Assembly (NCBI GenBank): GCA_022414725.1
Contig: CM039462.1
Location: forward strand, 121,894,709 to 121,958,708
Length of the DNA: 64,000 nucleotides
Reading direction: 5' to 3'
DNA from: Microglena sp. YARC
Taxonomy: Eukaryota > Chlorophyta > Chlorophyceae > Chlamydomonadales > Chlamydomonadaceae
Shown: positions 19,331-31,200 of the stretch, piece by piece
Position numbering within the stretch: the first letter of the stretch is position 1
Layout of the letters: each line of letters starts with the position of its first letter
Program-made: the position numbers and the translations under genes
The notes under the pieces: generated by a model
Database searches by the model: none
What the model was told of the DNA's origin: nothing
What the model saw: only the letters and a program-made list of their open reading frames with translations

Positions 19331-22162
19331 CGTGCACCAAAGTTGACAACCATCCCATCCCATCCATTATCGCGTTCAGGCTCAGGCCCAGAACCCTCCG
19401 CCTGGAGGCTGACAGGCCTCCCCCAATTGGTGGTTGGCCCAGCGCAAGTGAACCTTACACATGAGGCGTAACATATATTTAGTTTATGCACTAAAGGTAT
19501 ACAGATGCCGAGAACATCCGTATCAGGGAACTTCTGAAGGCAGCCAGCCACAGGGCTCCTCGCCCTTGTGCCTGTATGTATGTTGTTTTACAGATCCAGG
19601 GGAGAGCAAATAGGCTAAAGGGACTTGCCCAGCCATGATATAAGGGCTTAAAACGAAAGCGCATGAATGAGCTGATCCCCAAACAATCGTTTTCCCGACT
19701 TGGGTCCTTGTACCTGCTCCTCTTGCACACAAACAAACGGCTGAAACTTGAAAGTCCCGGTGATTACCGATATTGACTGAATACCGTACATACGTGCACT
19801 GAAATGCAAACATACTTACTTGCATGCGTTTCATAAATACACACATGCATTCAAGTTCAAGTACACGCATGCATTCCGTACATACGTGCATTCAAGTTCA
19901 AGTACGCACATGCATTCCGAACATACGTGCACTGAAATTCATACATGCATGCATTTCGTACATACATACATACATACATACATTCAAGTTCAGGTATATG
20001 CATGCAATGAACTACTGAAGTTACACAGATGCCGCGAAAATCCGTTTCAGGGTGCTTTTGAAGGCAGCCAGCCACGGGGCCTCCTCCCCATATGTTGCTC
20101 CCCGCCCTTCTGCCTGCTCCATCTTTCGTACAAAGAGAGCGATCTCTGAAATACTGTATTTGGGCAACTTCTGGGTGAGGGCATCCAGCAAGGCGTCACC
20201 TGGATGAATGCCAAGGAAACCTGCCGGGCAAAAATAGGCAGAAGGTGATTGGTTGCGTGTACCATAGTGTGTGTGGGGTGGGTTGGTCGTTGTTTGTGTG
20301 TGGGTGGGGTGGTCGGTGGGGGTTGTGGGGGGGGGACCGTCCTAAAAAAGAGAAGCTTTTTCTAAAGTGGAGTGACCTGGCGTCACCTGGATGAAGGCAA
20401 AGGAAGCCTGCGGGCAGAAATATACAGAGCTGATTGCTATGTGGTACTGAAGGGGGTAGGCAGGGTGGGGTGGAGGTGGGGGGCGTGAGTCCTAAGAAGA
20501 GAAGCTTTTTCCAAAGTGGAGTTGGGGGGATTTGAACCCAGACTTCAACTTTCTAAAACATGGCCCCATACAGTATGTTGAGCAATTGGTTGATAGCATG
20601 TTATGCATGCGGGCAAACAGGGTGCCTGTTTTGTGTGTGTTTGCCTCGTGTGTGTGTGTTTTGTGTGTGTGTGGATGAAGGCCAAGAAAGCCTGTGGGGA
20701 AACATAGGCAGATGTGATTGTTATGTGGTCCCGTATGTATGTACTTATACAGTCCAGGGGTAGCTAAATAGGCTTGTAGGTGAGGACATCCAGCAAGGTG
20801 TCATCTAGATGGTGGTGTTGGTCTTCGCTGTGTTGGTGTTCGTAGTGCTGCGTTGGTGCTTGTGGGTGTTTGGTGTTAGTGTTGCTGGAGGAAACCTGCC
20901 GGGCAAAAATAGGCAGAGGTGATTGGTACCTGGTACCATAGTGTGTGTGGGTGTGTGTTGGGTGGTTGTGGTGTGGTCGAGGGGGGGCGTTCTAAGGAGA
21001 GAAGCTTTTTCTAAAGTGGAGTGACCTGGCGTCACCTGGATGAAGGCCAAGGAAGCCTACGGGGAACGTTAAAGATTTGGGTCTCAGGAGCAGACATTTA
21101 GGCCAAAACGGGGTCCTCAGGTAGCGATCGGGATAGGTAGCGGGGGGGGGGGGGGGGGGGGGGGGGATTTCTGGGGCAAACATAGGCAGCGGTGATCATT
21201 ATGCGGTGCCAAATGTATGTATGTTTACACTTATGTGGTACCACATGTATGTATTTCTTACAGTCCAGGGGAAGCCAAAAAGCTCAAGGACTTCCCCAAC
21301 CTTAAAACAGGAAAGGCAATTAAAAACAAAAAACTGGAGAACTGAACCCCTCAAAATCGTAAACGACCGGGGCACGGAGTCCGTGCTATATATATGTGGT
21401 ATAGATTATCTTGATTGTATGCAGGTTGTATGTATGTTACAGTACAGAGGTGGCCGGGGAGGTAACCTCTTAGGCTAATGGGACTTGTCCATCCCGGAAA
21501 AATCAATTAATATAAATACGGTAAGCTAGAAGGGCTTCATAAATAGTGTGGAACAGATAATTTCGATTGTATGTATGTATAAGTTGAGGGGTATCCCATG
21601 AAATACACAAACTTTGGAAGGCGATTCGGCGAAAAACTGCACCAGCGACCACACCCGCCTGATTACAATGATGAAGACGGCGTACTTCTTTAGCAGTACG
21701 CAGCGTGCGAGGGGGTGCTTGAGAGCCAACGCGCCCAAAATATTAATCGACGCCCAGTGTACTACCCGTAATACACGTGTATTACCCCTGATACACACCC
21801 AGGACAAACATTAGGCAAACTGCACGAAACAGGGAGCAGGTGGTATCATTCGGCAGCGCAGACGCAGGAGAATGCGAATGTGTTGCGCGAATGCTAAGAA
21901 GGACAAAGCTAAATGATATTTGATTATTCGAGGTTGGGAAAGCCCCTCTAGTCAAATCAACTACCCACCAGACTGGAAAATACATTCGAATGAACAGGTT
22001 GCTTTGTTGTTTTTGCTTTCGTAACCGCTTCTTATTGATTTATTCATATCGTGCTCATTATATGATGCTTCTTGTTCTACAGAGCTTGTATGATATATTT
22101 TGCTTCATAGGGTTTGTTTTATAAGCAGGAGGGAACCATTGAAACAAACCCTGTATGAACCT

Positions 22163-22202
<40 letters not shown>

Positions 22203-22264
22203 CCCCCTCCCCCCCCCCCTCTCTTTCTCCCCCCCTATCTCTCTCTCCTCCCCACTCACCCCCC

Positions 22265-22299
<35 letters not shown>

Positions 22300-25200
22300 C
22301 CCCCCCTATCTCTCTCTCCTCCCCACTCACCCCCCCTATCTCTCTCTCTCTCTCTCTCCCCCCCTCTCTCTCTCTCTGAACCTACCTGCCGCATTGAGCA
22401 CGTTTGCCATGTCAGAGGGTGGAAAGTAGTTGAGCAGCTGAAGCACCCTCACAAAGAATTGCTCCAACCAAACCTGGGTAGGCTTGGCCTGGATGACAGC
22501 CATGGACACAAGCACTATGGAGCAGTGGTTGGGGGAGAAGGAGGGCAAGGCTCGAATAAGGATGGGGAGGAATCTGGCTACTCGGCTTCCTGGAACCCGT
22601 ACTGTTAGCTCAGCACAGATGTACAACAGGTCCACCAGGGGTTGGAACTCCTGGCTGGAGGAAGTGATACTGGTTCCGCCAGCTGTTAGCTGACCTGGCG
22701 GTCCACGCCATGCTGGCGGTAGCTGTCCTTTGATGGACTCACATATCAAGGTATCCATCAAGATGGGTACTTGAGACCTCGCCCACCTCAAGTGACGCTC
22801 CTGCATGCCGAAGGTTTAGCTTTAGCTTTCATCAGGCCAAGATTTACGGTGAAGGAGGAAAAGTTATAGTTTCCAAGCGAGCTTTCAGGTCAAGTTATAG
22901 CTTTCAGGCCAAGATTTGAGGGCGAGCTTTCAGGTCCAAGTTATAGCTTCCAGACCAAGATTTGCCTATATATATAGCATATGTTGTCTAGACGTATGCA
23001 TTGCTTTTATCGTATACATCAAATATATCGTACAGGTGTGTACATCACATACATTGCAATTATCGTATCGTATAAACAAATGATCCAGCACGCTCCACAC
23101 ACGGATCTCTTTTCGTCCTGGCGATGCTGTACAGGAGCTGCACCTTGACAAGAGATGCCGCGTCCAAGCCACCTGCCAATGCTCCATATCCAGTCACGTG
23201 CACACAGCCTGTAGACTCAGTGAAGAGGCTAGGGGATGATCCCTGACTCTCTACATGCAAGCTGTTTCGCAGGTGGGTGATGCAATCATGCACCCAACAT
23301 CTAGGCAAGTCTACCTGTTCAGGGTTCAGGGTTTAAGGTTTATACACACGGATAGCTGGTCGGATGGATGAACGGATGGACGGACAGATCGACAGAGGGT
23401 TGAATATATGGACAAGTGAGCTGTGCTGTACGGTGTTGTGTAGTGCTGCACGCTGTTGTGTTGTGCTGTGCGTTGTTTTGTTTTGCTTTGCTGTGATATT
23501 TTCACTATTAAAGGATAAAGCTTAATCCTGGCCATACACCCGGTCAGGGAACAATCCCTTTTTTCATTACGTGCATGGAAGTGATTGCGTGGATGGTGGT
23601 GATTACGTGCATGGTAGTGATTACGTGGATGGTGGTGATTACGTGCATGGTAGTAATTACATGGATGGTGGTGATTACGTGCATGGTAGTGATTACATGG
23701 ATGGTGGTGATTACATGCATGGTAGTGATTACGTGGATGGTAGTGATTACGTGGATGGTGGTGATTACGTGCATGGTAGTGATTACGTGGATGGTGGTGA
23801 TTACGTGCATGGTAGTGAGAGAGCAGAGCATTGCAAATGCAGGTCCAAGGCAGAACAACCAACCACCGTAACATATATATAGTTGGCAGGTTGCAAGCAA
23901 AATAAGGCAGTGCAGCGAGCAGAATGAGCTGAGCAGGTATGCGCCCAAAGTGTTTGTATCAGTAAGGCCTGCTTGTGCTGCCTGCAGGAGTAGGGGGCAG
24001 ACTAGGGATAGGCAGTATGATATCATATGATATCATGTCATCATACGATATCATATGATGCAATTTGTATGATATCATATGATATCATACTCGCCTTTGG
24101 TCAGCATCATATGATATGCCAGTCCTCTGTACTGACTCTTCAGCAGGCAACACCCTTATGGTGACATACCTACAAACACATGTAGCATGAGCTAGCCTGA
24201 CTGGTTTACAGACACCTGCCTACATGGTGGTGAGAGAGTAAGGCCTGGTTGTGTTATGTAACCCAGTCAGGGTAGTTAATGATACATGTGTCTGCATGCA
24301 TGTTACAGTGGTTGGCTGTTCTACCTTGGCTCTGCGTTTGCAATGCTCTACCCCATCACCTCCATGAAGGCAGGTGGGTGCATGTAATCCAGTCAGGCTA
24401 GTTCATACTACATGTGAGTGTAGGTATGTGACCACAAGGCTGCTGTCTGCTGGTGAGTTGGTACCCTACGCCTGCAGACAACACAAACAGGGTTTACTTA
24501 TACAAGCCACACACACACGTAGCATGGACTACCTACATACACCTTGTGAGTAGCCCCTCCTGATATCACGGTTGGGCAAGTCCCTTTAACATATTTGGCC
24601 TACCCCTGGACTGTAACATACATACATACAAACATACACACATACATACATACATGCATGCATACATACATACATACACACATGCATACACGCATGCATG
24701 CATACATACATACATACATACGTACATACATACATACATACACCTACATGCATGGTGGTGAGGGAGTAGAGCGTTACAAATGCAGGGCAAAGGAAGAACA
24801 ACCAACCACTACCCCACCCCACCCCCACCATAACATACATGCACACACATGTAGTATGAAGTACCCTGATCGGGTTACATACACCTACCTGCATGGTGGT
24901 GAGGGAGTAGAACATGGCTGCCGCAGCGCTAGCATCGAACATCATCATCTTCCTGTAACTGTGCTGGGTGAAGGAGTCAAGCCACCATCGAGGCGGGAGG
25001 TACCTGCGTGGTTAAGTAAAGTTGCGTAAGCAGGAGGAGCGGGAGCGGGAGCAGGGGCAGGAGAAGGAGGAGAAAGAGCAAAAGCAGGAGCAGGAAGAGC
25101 AGGAGGAGCAAAAGGAGGAGGAGCAGGAACACAAGTAGTAGCAGGAGCAGGAGAAGCAAAAGCAGGAGCAGGAAGAGCAAAAGCAAGAGCAGGAAGAGTA

Positions 25201-28200
25201 GGAAGAGCGAAAGCAGTTGGGGCAGGAACAAAATCAGTAGCAGTAGGAGGAGGAGCAAAAGCAGGAGCAGGGGCAGGAGGAGAAAGAGCAAAAGCAGGAG
25301 CAGGAGGAGCCGGAGAAGCAAATGGAGCAGGAGGAGGAGCAAAAGCAGGAGGAGGGGGCAGGAAAAGCAAAAGCAGGAGGAGCAGGAGCAAGAGGAGGAG
25401 CAAGAGCAGGAGCAAGAGAAGCAGGAGAATCAAAAGCAGGAGGAGCAGGAGCAGGAGGAGCAAAAGTAGGAGGAGCAGGAGCAGGAGTAAGAGGAGCAGG
25501 AGAATCAAAAGCAGGAGGAGCAAAAGTAGGAGGATCAGGATCAGGAGCAAGAGGAGCAGGAGAATCAAAAGCAGGAGCAGGAGGAGCAAAAGTAGGAGGA
25601 GCAGGAGCAGGAGGAGCAGGAGGAGGAGCAAAATAGGAGAGGAGCAGGAGCAGGAGCAAGAGGAGCAGGAGAATCAAAAGCAGGAGGAGCAGGAGCAGGA
25701 GCAAGAGGAGGAGCAGGAGCAGGTTGAAGAGCAGGGGCAAGTGTGGCAGCAGCACCTAAGTATTGGCCGTAGGCAATCTGATATTGGCTGGAAGAAGAAT
25801 TCGGCGTACCTCAGATTTGCGAGCAGTGCAATGATGTTTGCGTAGTCAGCAGGAGGCAGGCCCGACAGTTTGCTACGGCTGCATTGGATGTATTGCGTCA
25901 GAAAGGCGACTGAAGGAACATAGCCCATTAGGTACAAGCTTTTCAGCAGGGCCGCTTGCTTTGAAGGCGTCAAGTGGTCTAATCGACTTTGTGCTTGTAC
26001 AGAAATTTCCATGAGGACGGATCCATTGACCTGCGCTTCAAGGATGCATTTACGAGATAAAACTTAATTTGAATTTCCAGTCTTGAAAAGGTGGAGCAGG
26101 ATCTAGTCCGCATCCAAATATATCTATATGAAAATATTCTGCACATATTTCCATGAGGAAGGATTCATTCAGCTAAGCTTAAAGGGTGTGTTTACAATTG
26201 ACAAGATTGCTTTTACAACTTGCAAGAGAGTACATAATTTGTAATGTTAGATTACGTGTACAACTTGCAAGAGGGTACTTAATTTGTTTTGCCAGTCTTC
26301 ATACATTCGGAAGTTAGATCTGGTCTACATTCGGAAATTTTACTGCGTTTACAACTTACAAGAGGGTCTTTAATTTGTAATTTTAGTGAGTTTACAGCTT
26401 ACAAGAGGATATGTAATTTGTATGTTTTAGAAAGTTTACAGCTTAGAATAGCACTTTTACAACTTACAATAGGGTACATGATTTTTACTTCTAGTCTGTG
26501 TACAACTTACAAGATAGCAATTCTACAACTTGCAAGAGGGTACTTAATATGTAATTGTAGTGTGTTTACAACTAAGAATAGAGAACTTCATTTGTTTTGC
26601 CAGTCTTCAAAAATTCAGAAGCAGGATCTAGTCTATAGTATGCAATTCTAGTGTGTTAACAACTAACAAGAGAGTATTTAGTTATAGTTGCCAGTCTTCA
26701 AAAATCGGTGGCAGGATCTACTCCACACTGTGAGGCTCGCGTTGCATTGCTCACCGTGCATTATTCTGTCTATTCAAATGTATGTTACAGTCCAGGGGAT
26801 GACCAATTAGGCAAACGGGACATGCCCAACTCCAGATAATCAATATAATTCTACACTATCAGGAGGGGCTATATATCAGGAGAAAGCATTTGATCTATCC
26901 AACCACGCACCTTGTAACCAAACCTGACAAACGCCTCCAGCACCCACACTACATGTTTGGCTGTCATGCTCCAACTGACCCCTAACACAGCATCCTCGGC
27001 CTCCCTCAGCCACACATGCTTTGGGCGCAGCCCCCCCATGGCTAAGCCCCACAGCAGCTTGGCCAAACAGTCAGAGTTCATGTCAGACAGCTGATTGGTA
27101 CTGAGGTTGAGGATATCTGACAGCGCTTGCGCTTGATTAGGATCCCAGCCTGCGCCCCTGCCTGATGTGGATGCTTGAGGGGTTGTATCACCATCTGTAC
27201 CGCTCGGGTCTGAGGCACACCCTCTGCCTCTGCTCCTCACTGCTGTGCTCGCTGCGTCACCTCTAGCTTCTGTTCCGCTGGTCCCGGCCTCAGCTGTGTT
27301 TGCTATGCTTGATTCAGCCTTACTTGCTGCTACACTTTGTGCATTTTCCTTGCCATCAGACGATTCCTCGTCTATAGTGTATCTTCTGCTGCTCCCCCCC
27401 TTCACCACATTTGCTGCACTTGCCTCAGCCCTGCTTACTGCTACGCCTTCTGCATTTTCCATCTTCCTAGAAGCGCTCGCATCTTCCTGTACTGGGCTCT
27501 TTGCACTTTCAGCACTTCCAGGACCAACCATAGACGTAGTGTCCTCCGGGCCCCCCAATTCACTCCTGCTTTCTGCTGCTATTCTAGGTTCAGAATCTAA
27601 GGTCTCTGCCATGCTTGTTTCAGCATAACGAGGTCCTGCGCTGCGCACGTATGATCTGTCTGCTTCAGCTGTGCTCCCCTTTGAGCTGAGCTGCTCAGCT
27701 GAATATGCACTGCCTGCACTACTTGTACCGCTTCCACTGCCTGGATTGCTTGTACCGCTTTCACTACTTGCACTGCCTTGTCTGCTTGTACCGCTTTCAC
27801 TGCCTTGACTGCCTGCGCTGCTTGTACCGCTTGCACTGGCTGCACTGCCTGGACTGCTTACACTGCCCCCCTCCCTACAATGAATCCCCATTGCAAACGC
27901 CAGTTGTGCGGCCTCGTACTGGTCCAGGTCATGCATATGACCTTCCAGCTGCTGCAGTACAAGCGACAGCACACGCCGCCTGGCGTCGTCCTCTTGACGA
28001 TGCAGAGTTGCCTCCTCTTGTGAAAGGAGACGAGGGTCTGTATCAGGAGACCATACCTGTCGTTCCATGCGAGGGTCCGTTCCAGGAGACCATATCTGTC
28101 GGTCCTTGCGCTTGTTCCATTGCCGCTCCTGGTCCCTCTCCCGTGCCGCCCCTATTTTACACAGCCTGTTTTGTGGGTGGTGGTGGGTGGGTGGGTGGTG

Positions 28201-31200
28201 CGTGTGTGTGTCGGGGGGGGAGGTGGGGTGTGTGTGGGGGGGTGCTCCTGGTCCCTCTCTCGTGCCTGTTTGGGGTGCAGAAGGGCAGCGTTGGCAGCTT
28301 GTCTTTGGGGGGGTTGCTTATTTTGTTTTATAGTCGCTTTTTGTTTTTGTTTGTGTTGTCTCGTGGTTTCTGATGGCTTTGTTGTTTTGTTATTATAGTT
28401 CCAGTTGTTCCAGCTGTTTTGTTTTGCACTAGTTCTTTGTGTTTTGCTTTTGCTTTTTGTTTTTGTTGGTGGTGGAGCAGCTGCTGCTGTGTTCATCGTG
28501 TTGTTGTTATTGTGGTGGTGGTAGTGGTGGTGCTTACACTCTTTCCTGTTACACTTGTTGCTTTCCTCTGTCCGAATGTTGTTTAGGGGTTCGTTTCTTA
28601 GCTCAACCTCCCCACCCCTCAGACAAACTACGTACTAAAATTTGAGAACACCCCCCACCTCCAGGCATATCTGTAGATCTGAAGCAAGGGTACTGAGGTG
28701 GCCTATATGGCATGTATATATAGTAACGTTTACAATTTGAAGGTAATAAAATGATAGAAAATAAAAAGTATAGAAAAATGAAGCCTATGGAGGGGCCACC
28801 CCAGGGGATGACCATATTATAGCTTAAGCTATTAAGTGACTTAAGGTTTCACATATAAATTTAGTTTTTATTATTTGACAGGCCCCTGTGTACCCACCAT
28901 TTTTTTTATAGATTTCTGTAAGCCAGGTTGAGAAGCTACTTGGGCTGCTCAAGTCTGATTTCAGGAGTCTTGCATGACCATCGCATCGCGTAGTGCGTGG
29001 CGGAGCACGGAGCCTGGGGGGTAAGGGGGGCAGCGCCAAACCCATTTGACGCCATGCAAAAACGTTGGAGTTGGAAAACAAAATCTAGTTCCCACCTGGA
29101 ACATATGGCAAAGGTACGCTCACGAGAGAGGCGGTCAGCCTGGCTTGAGATGTTGGAGTACAGAAGTACACAGGACTTTGAGCCCCGGATTTCACTCAGC
29201 AGCGTGTCCCCCCCATCATCAAAGTCATCCCATGCTGGTGCTCGCTGTCTCTTGGCTCCCGCTCTTGATTGTTCTGCTGACATTGGGGAACACAGAGGGG
29301 GACCAAGTTGTTGATGGTGGTGGTGGTGGTGGTGTGTGGTGTGTGTGTGTGGGGGGGGGCAATAAGTATATGCATGAATTTCAGTCAATGTAGTCAGTTC
29401 AGAATAGGCGGACAGACTGAGCCCAGGAAAACAAAATGGGCAGCAAGGGAAATAACAATTGGCAACAACAACAAAACACGAGCACGCGAAACTTTTGACT
29501 GTGCTGTGCTAGGAATGGCCCTATGTAGGTTTGACATTTATTGCTGTGTTGGATCCATGTTGGATTTACATATATTTTAACTTTTGGGGATGTAGATGGA
29601 TGAAGTATTAAGAATGCAGAACTAAATGCAAGGTGACATTAAAATACCCCCCAAAACTGGAAGTAAAACTGTTTCTGTTTTGGGCTACGCTTAGAAGCTT
29701 CTAGGCAGCTCCTTTTCCCTGTCCTTGGGCCAAACCGGAAGCTAGCTAGTGCGTCTGAAAGCTAGCATGACAGGCATTCCAATCACTGATTTTCTTTTCC
29801 GCTTTGAGCAGCAGCTTCTAGGTAGCTCAGCCAACCAGCCAGTAGGCTACACCCAATGATTTCAGAAGTGCTAGAAAATTGAGAATAGCAGCTTTAAGGT
29901 GCGCTAGGTTGCAAACGGTTTGGCTAGGTAGCCAGGAAGGGAAGTTGCCTAGAAGCTGCTGCTCGTAGCTGAAAAGAAAGCCGCTGATTCCAATGAAGGT
30001 GGACCCTGCGAGTTTGACCCATTAGCTGGCTCAGGGAGCTGGATGAAAGCTGCTATGTGTGGCAAAAAATAGAGACGTTGTGGAAGTTTGAACTCGCCCA
30101 GAGCATAATTTTCCTTTTCAGCGACAAGCAGCAGCTTCTAGGCAGCTTCCTGAGCCAGCTACTGAGATAAGTTCCAAGATTTTGACAGTTCTGGACGGCG
30201 GATTCTGTCAGCTTCCAGACACACTAGGATGCATTACCTTTGGCTGATTAGCCGGTCAAGGGAGCTGCCTAGAAGCTGCTGCTTTTATCTGAAAAGAATA
30301 AGTCCTAGGCAGCATCGCAAGCGACATGGAAAATTGGAGGAGAGTGTTGGCTATCGGAGCGACAGGTGGCAACGGAATAGGGCTGACCGAAGCCATTTAG
30401 TTGAGACAGTTGGCTTTGTGTCAGGCTTCGTGTGGTCGGTCGGTCGCACGGACGGACAACCGGGTAACCCTGGGGGATCCTGCCCCCCAAAAGGAGGGGC
30501 TCCTCTAAAAACACTGGCCCAGAGCTGCGATAAGGTAAATAGAATAGCTTTCACAGCAATAGCATAAAAAGTGAACTTGTCAGCCCTGATATTGAATCAT
30601 AAAAATAACAGATTCGTATGGAAAAACAAAAACCTAATAAGAATTTTGTTTTTTATACGTACGAGCGAAATCTGTGAATCACCACTTAATTTGAGAATGC
30701 ATGATGACATGACAGCTACAAGCTATGGGCTCTACCCAGAGGCTGGCTCATGGAGCTGGCTAGAAGCTGCCGTGTGTTGCCTGAAACAGAAACAACAATG
30801 CACATCAACCATCAACGCCCCACACCACTACCAATGCCACCACCACCACAATGGCCATCACGGACACAGCCACTTGCACCAACTTACCCTGAGCATAGAT
30901 GTGGGTCCCCTCGCTACCACTTTCACAAGTTGGTAAAAAAAAAAATGGGAATGAGCCGATGTCTTAACGAAGCACCTTAATGCTCCTAGCATCAGTTGGG
31001 TCGCTACTTGCAGCTTTTTGGCTCCCAAAAGCAACCCCCAAAGGCTCGGACATAGCACCACCAAAACACCAAGGTATGTGATATAGCACTTATGCTACTT
31101 ATAGCACCTAATCAAAACCATACTAAGCATAGCCCTGGTTCCTTTCACTACCACTTTCATCAACTTACCCTGAGCATAGCTCTGGGTCCCCTCAGGGTCA

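Noticed and set aside
20520..20560. tRNA T-arm (GGGGATTTGAACCC)
   Set aside because: Isolated arm-like word without the rest of a cloverleaf.
23571..24026. [12 protein letters not shown] repeat protein and its minus-strand counterpart
   Set aside because: 36-bp minisatellite open on both strands; no start context or unique sequence.
24945..25755. Long Leu- or Pro/Ala-rich open frames on the minus strand
   Set aside because: They follow the GGAGCAGGAGC minisatellite in an OPR-gene intron and have no non-repetitive core.
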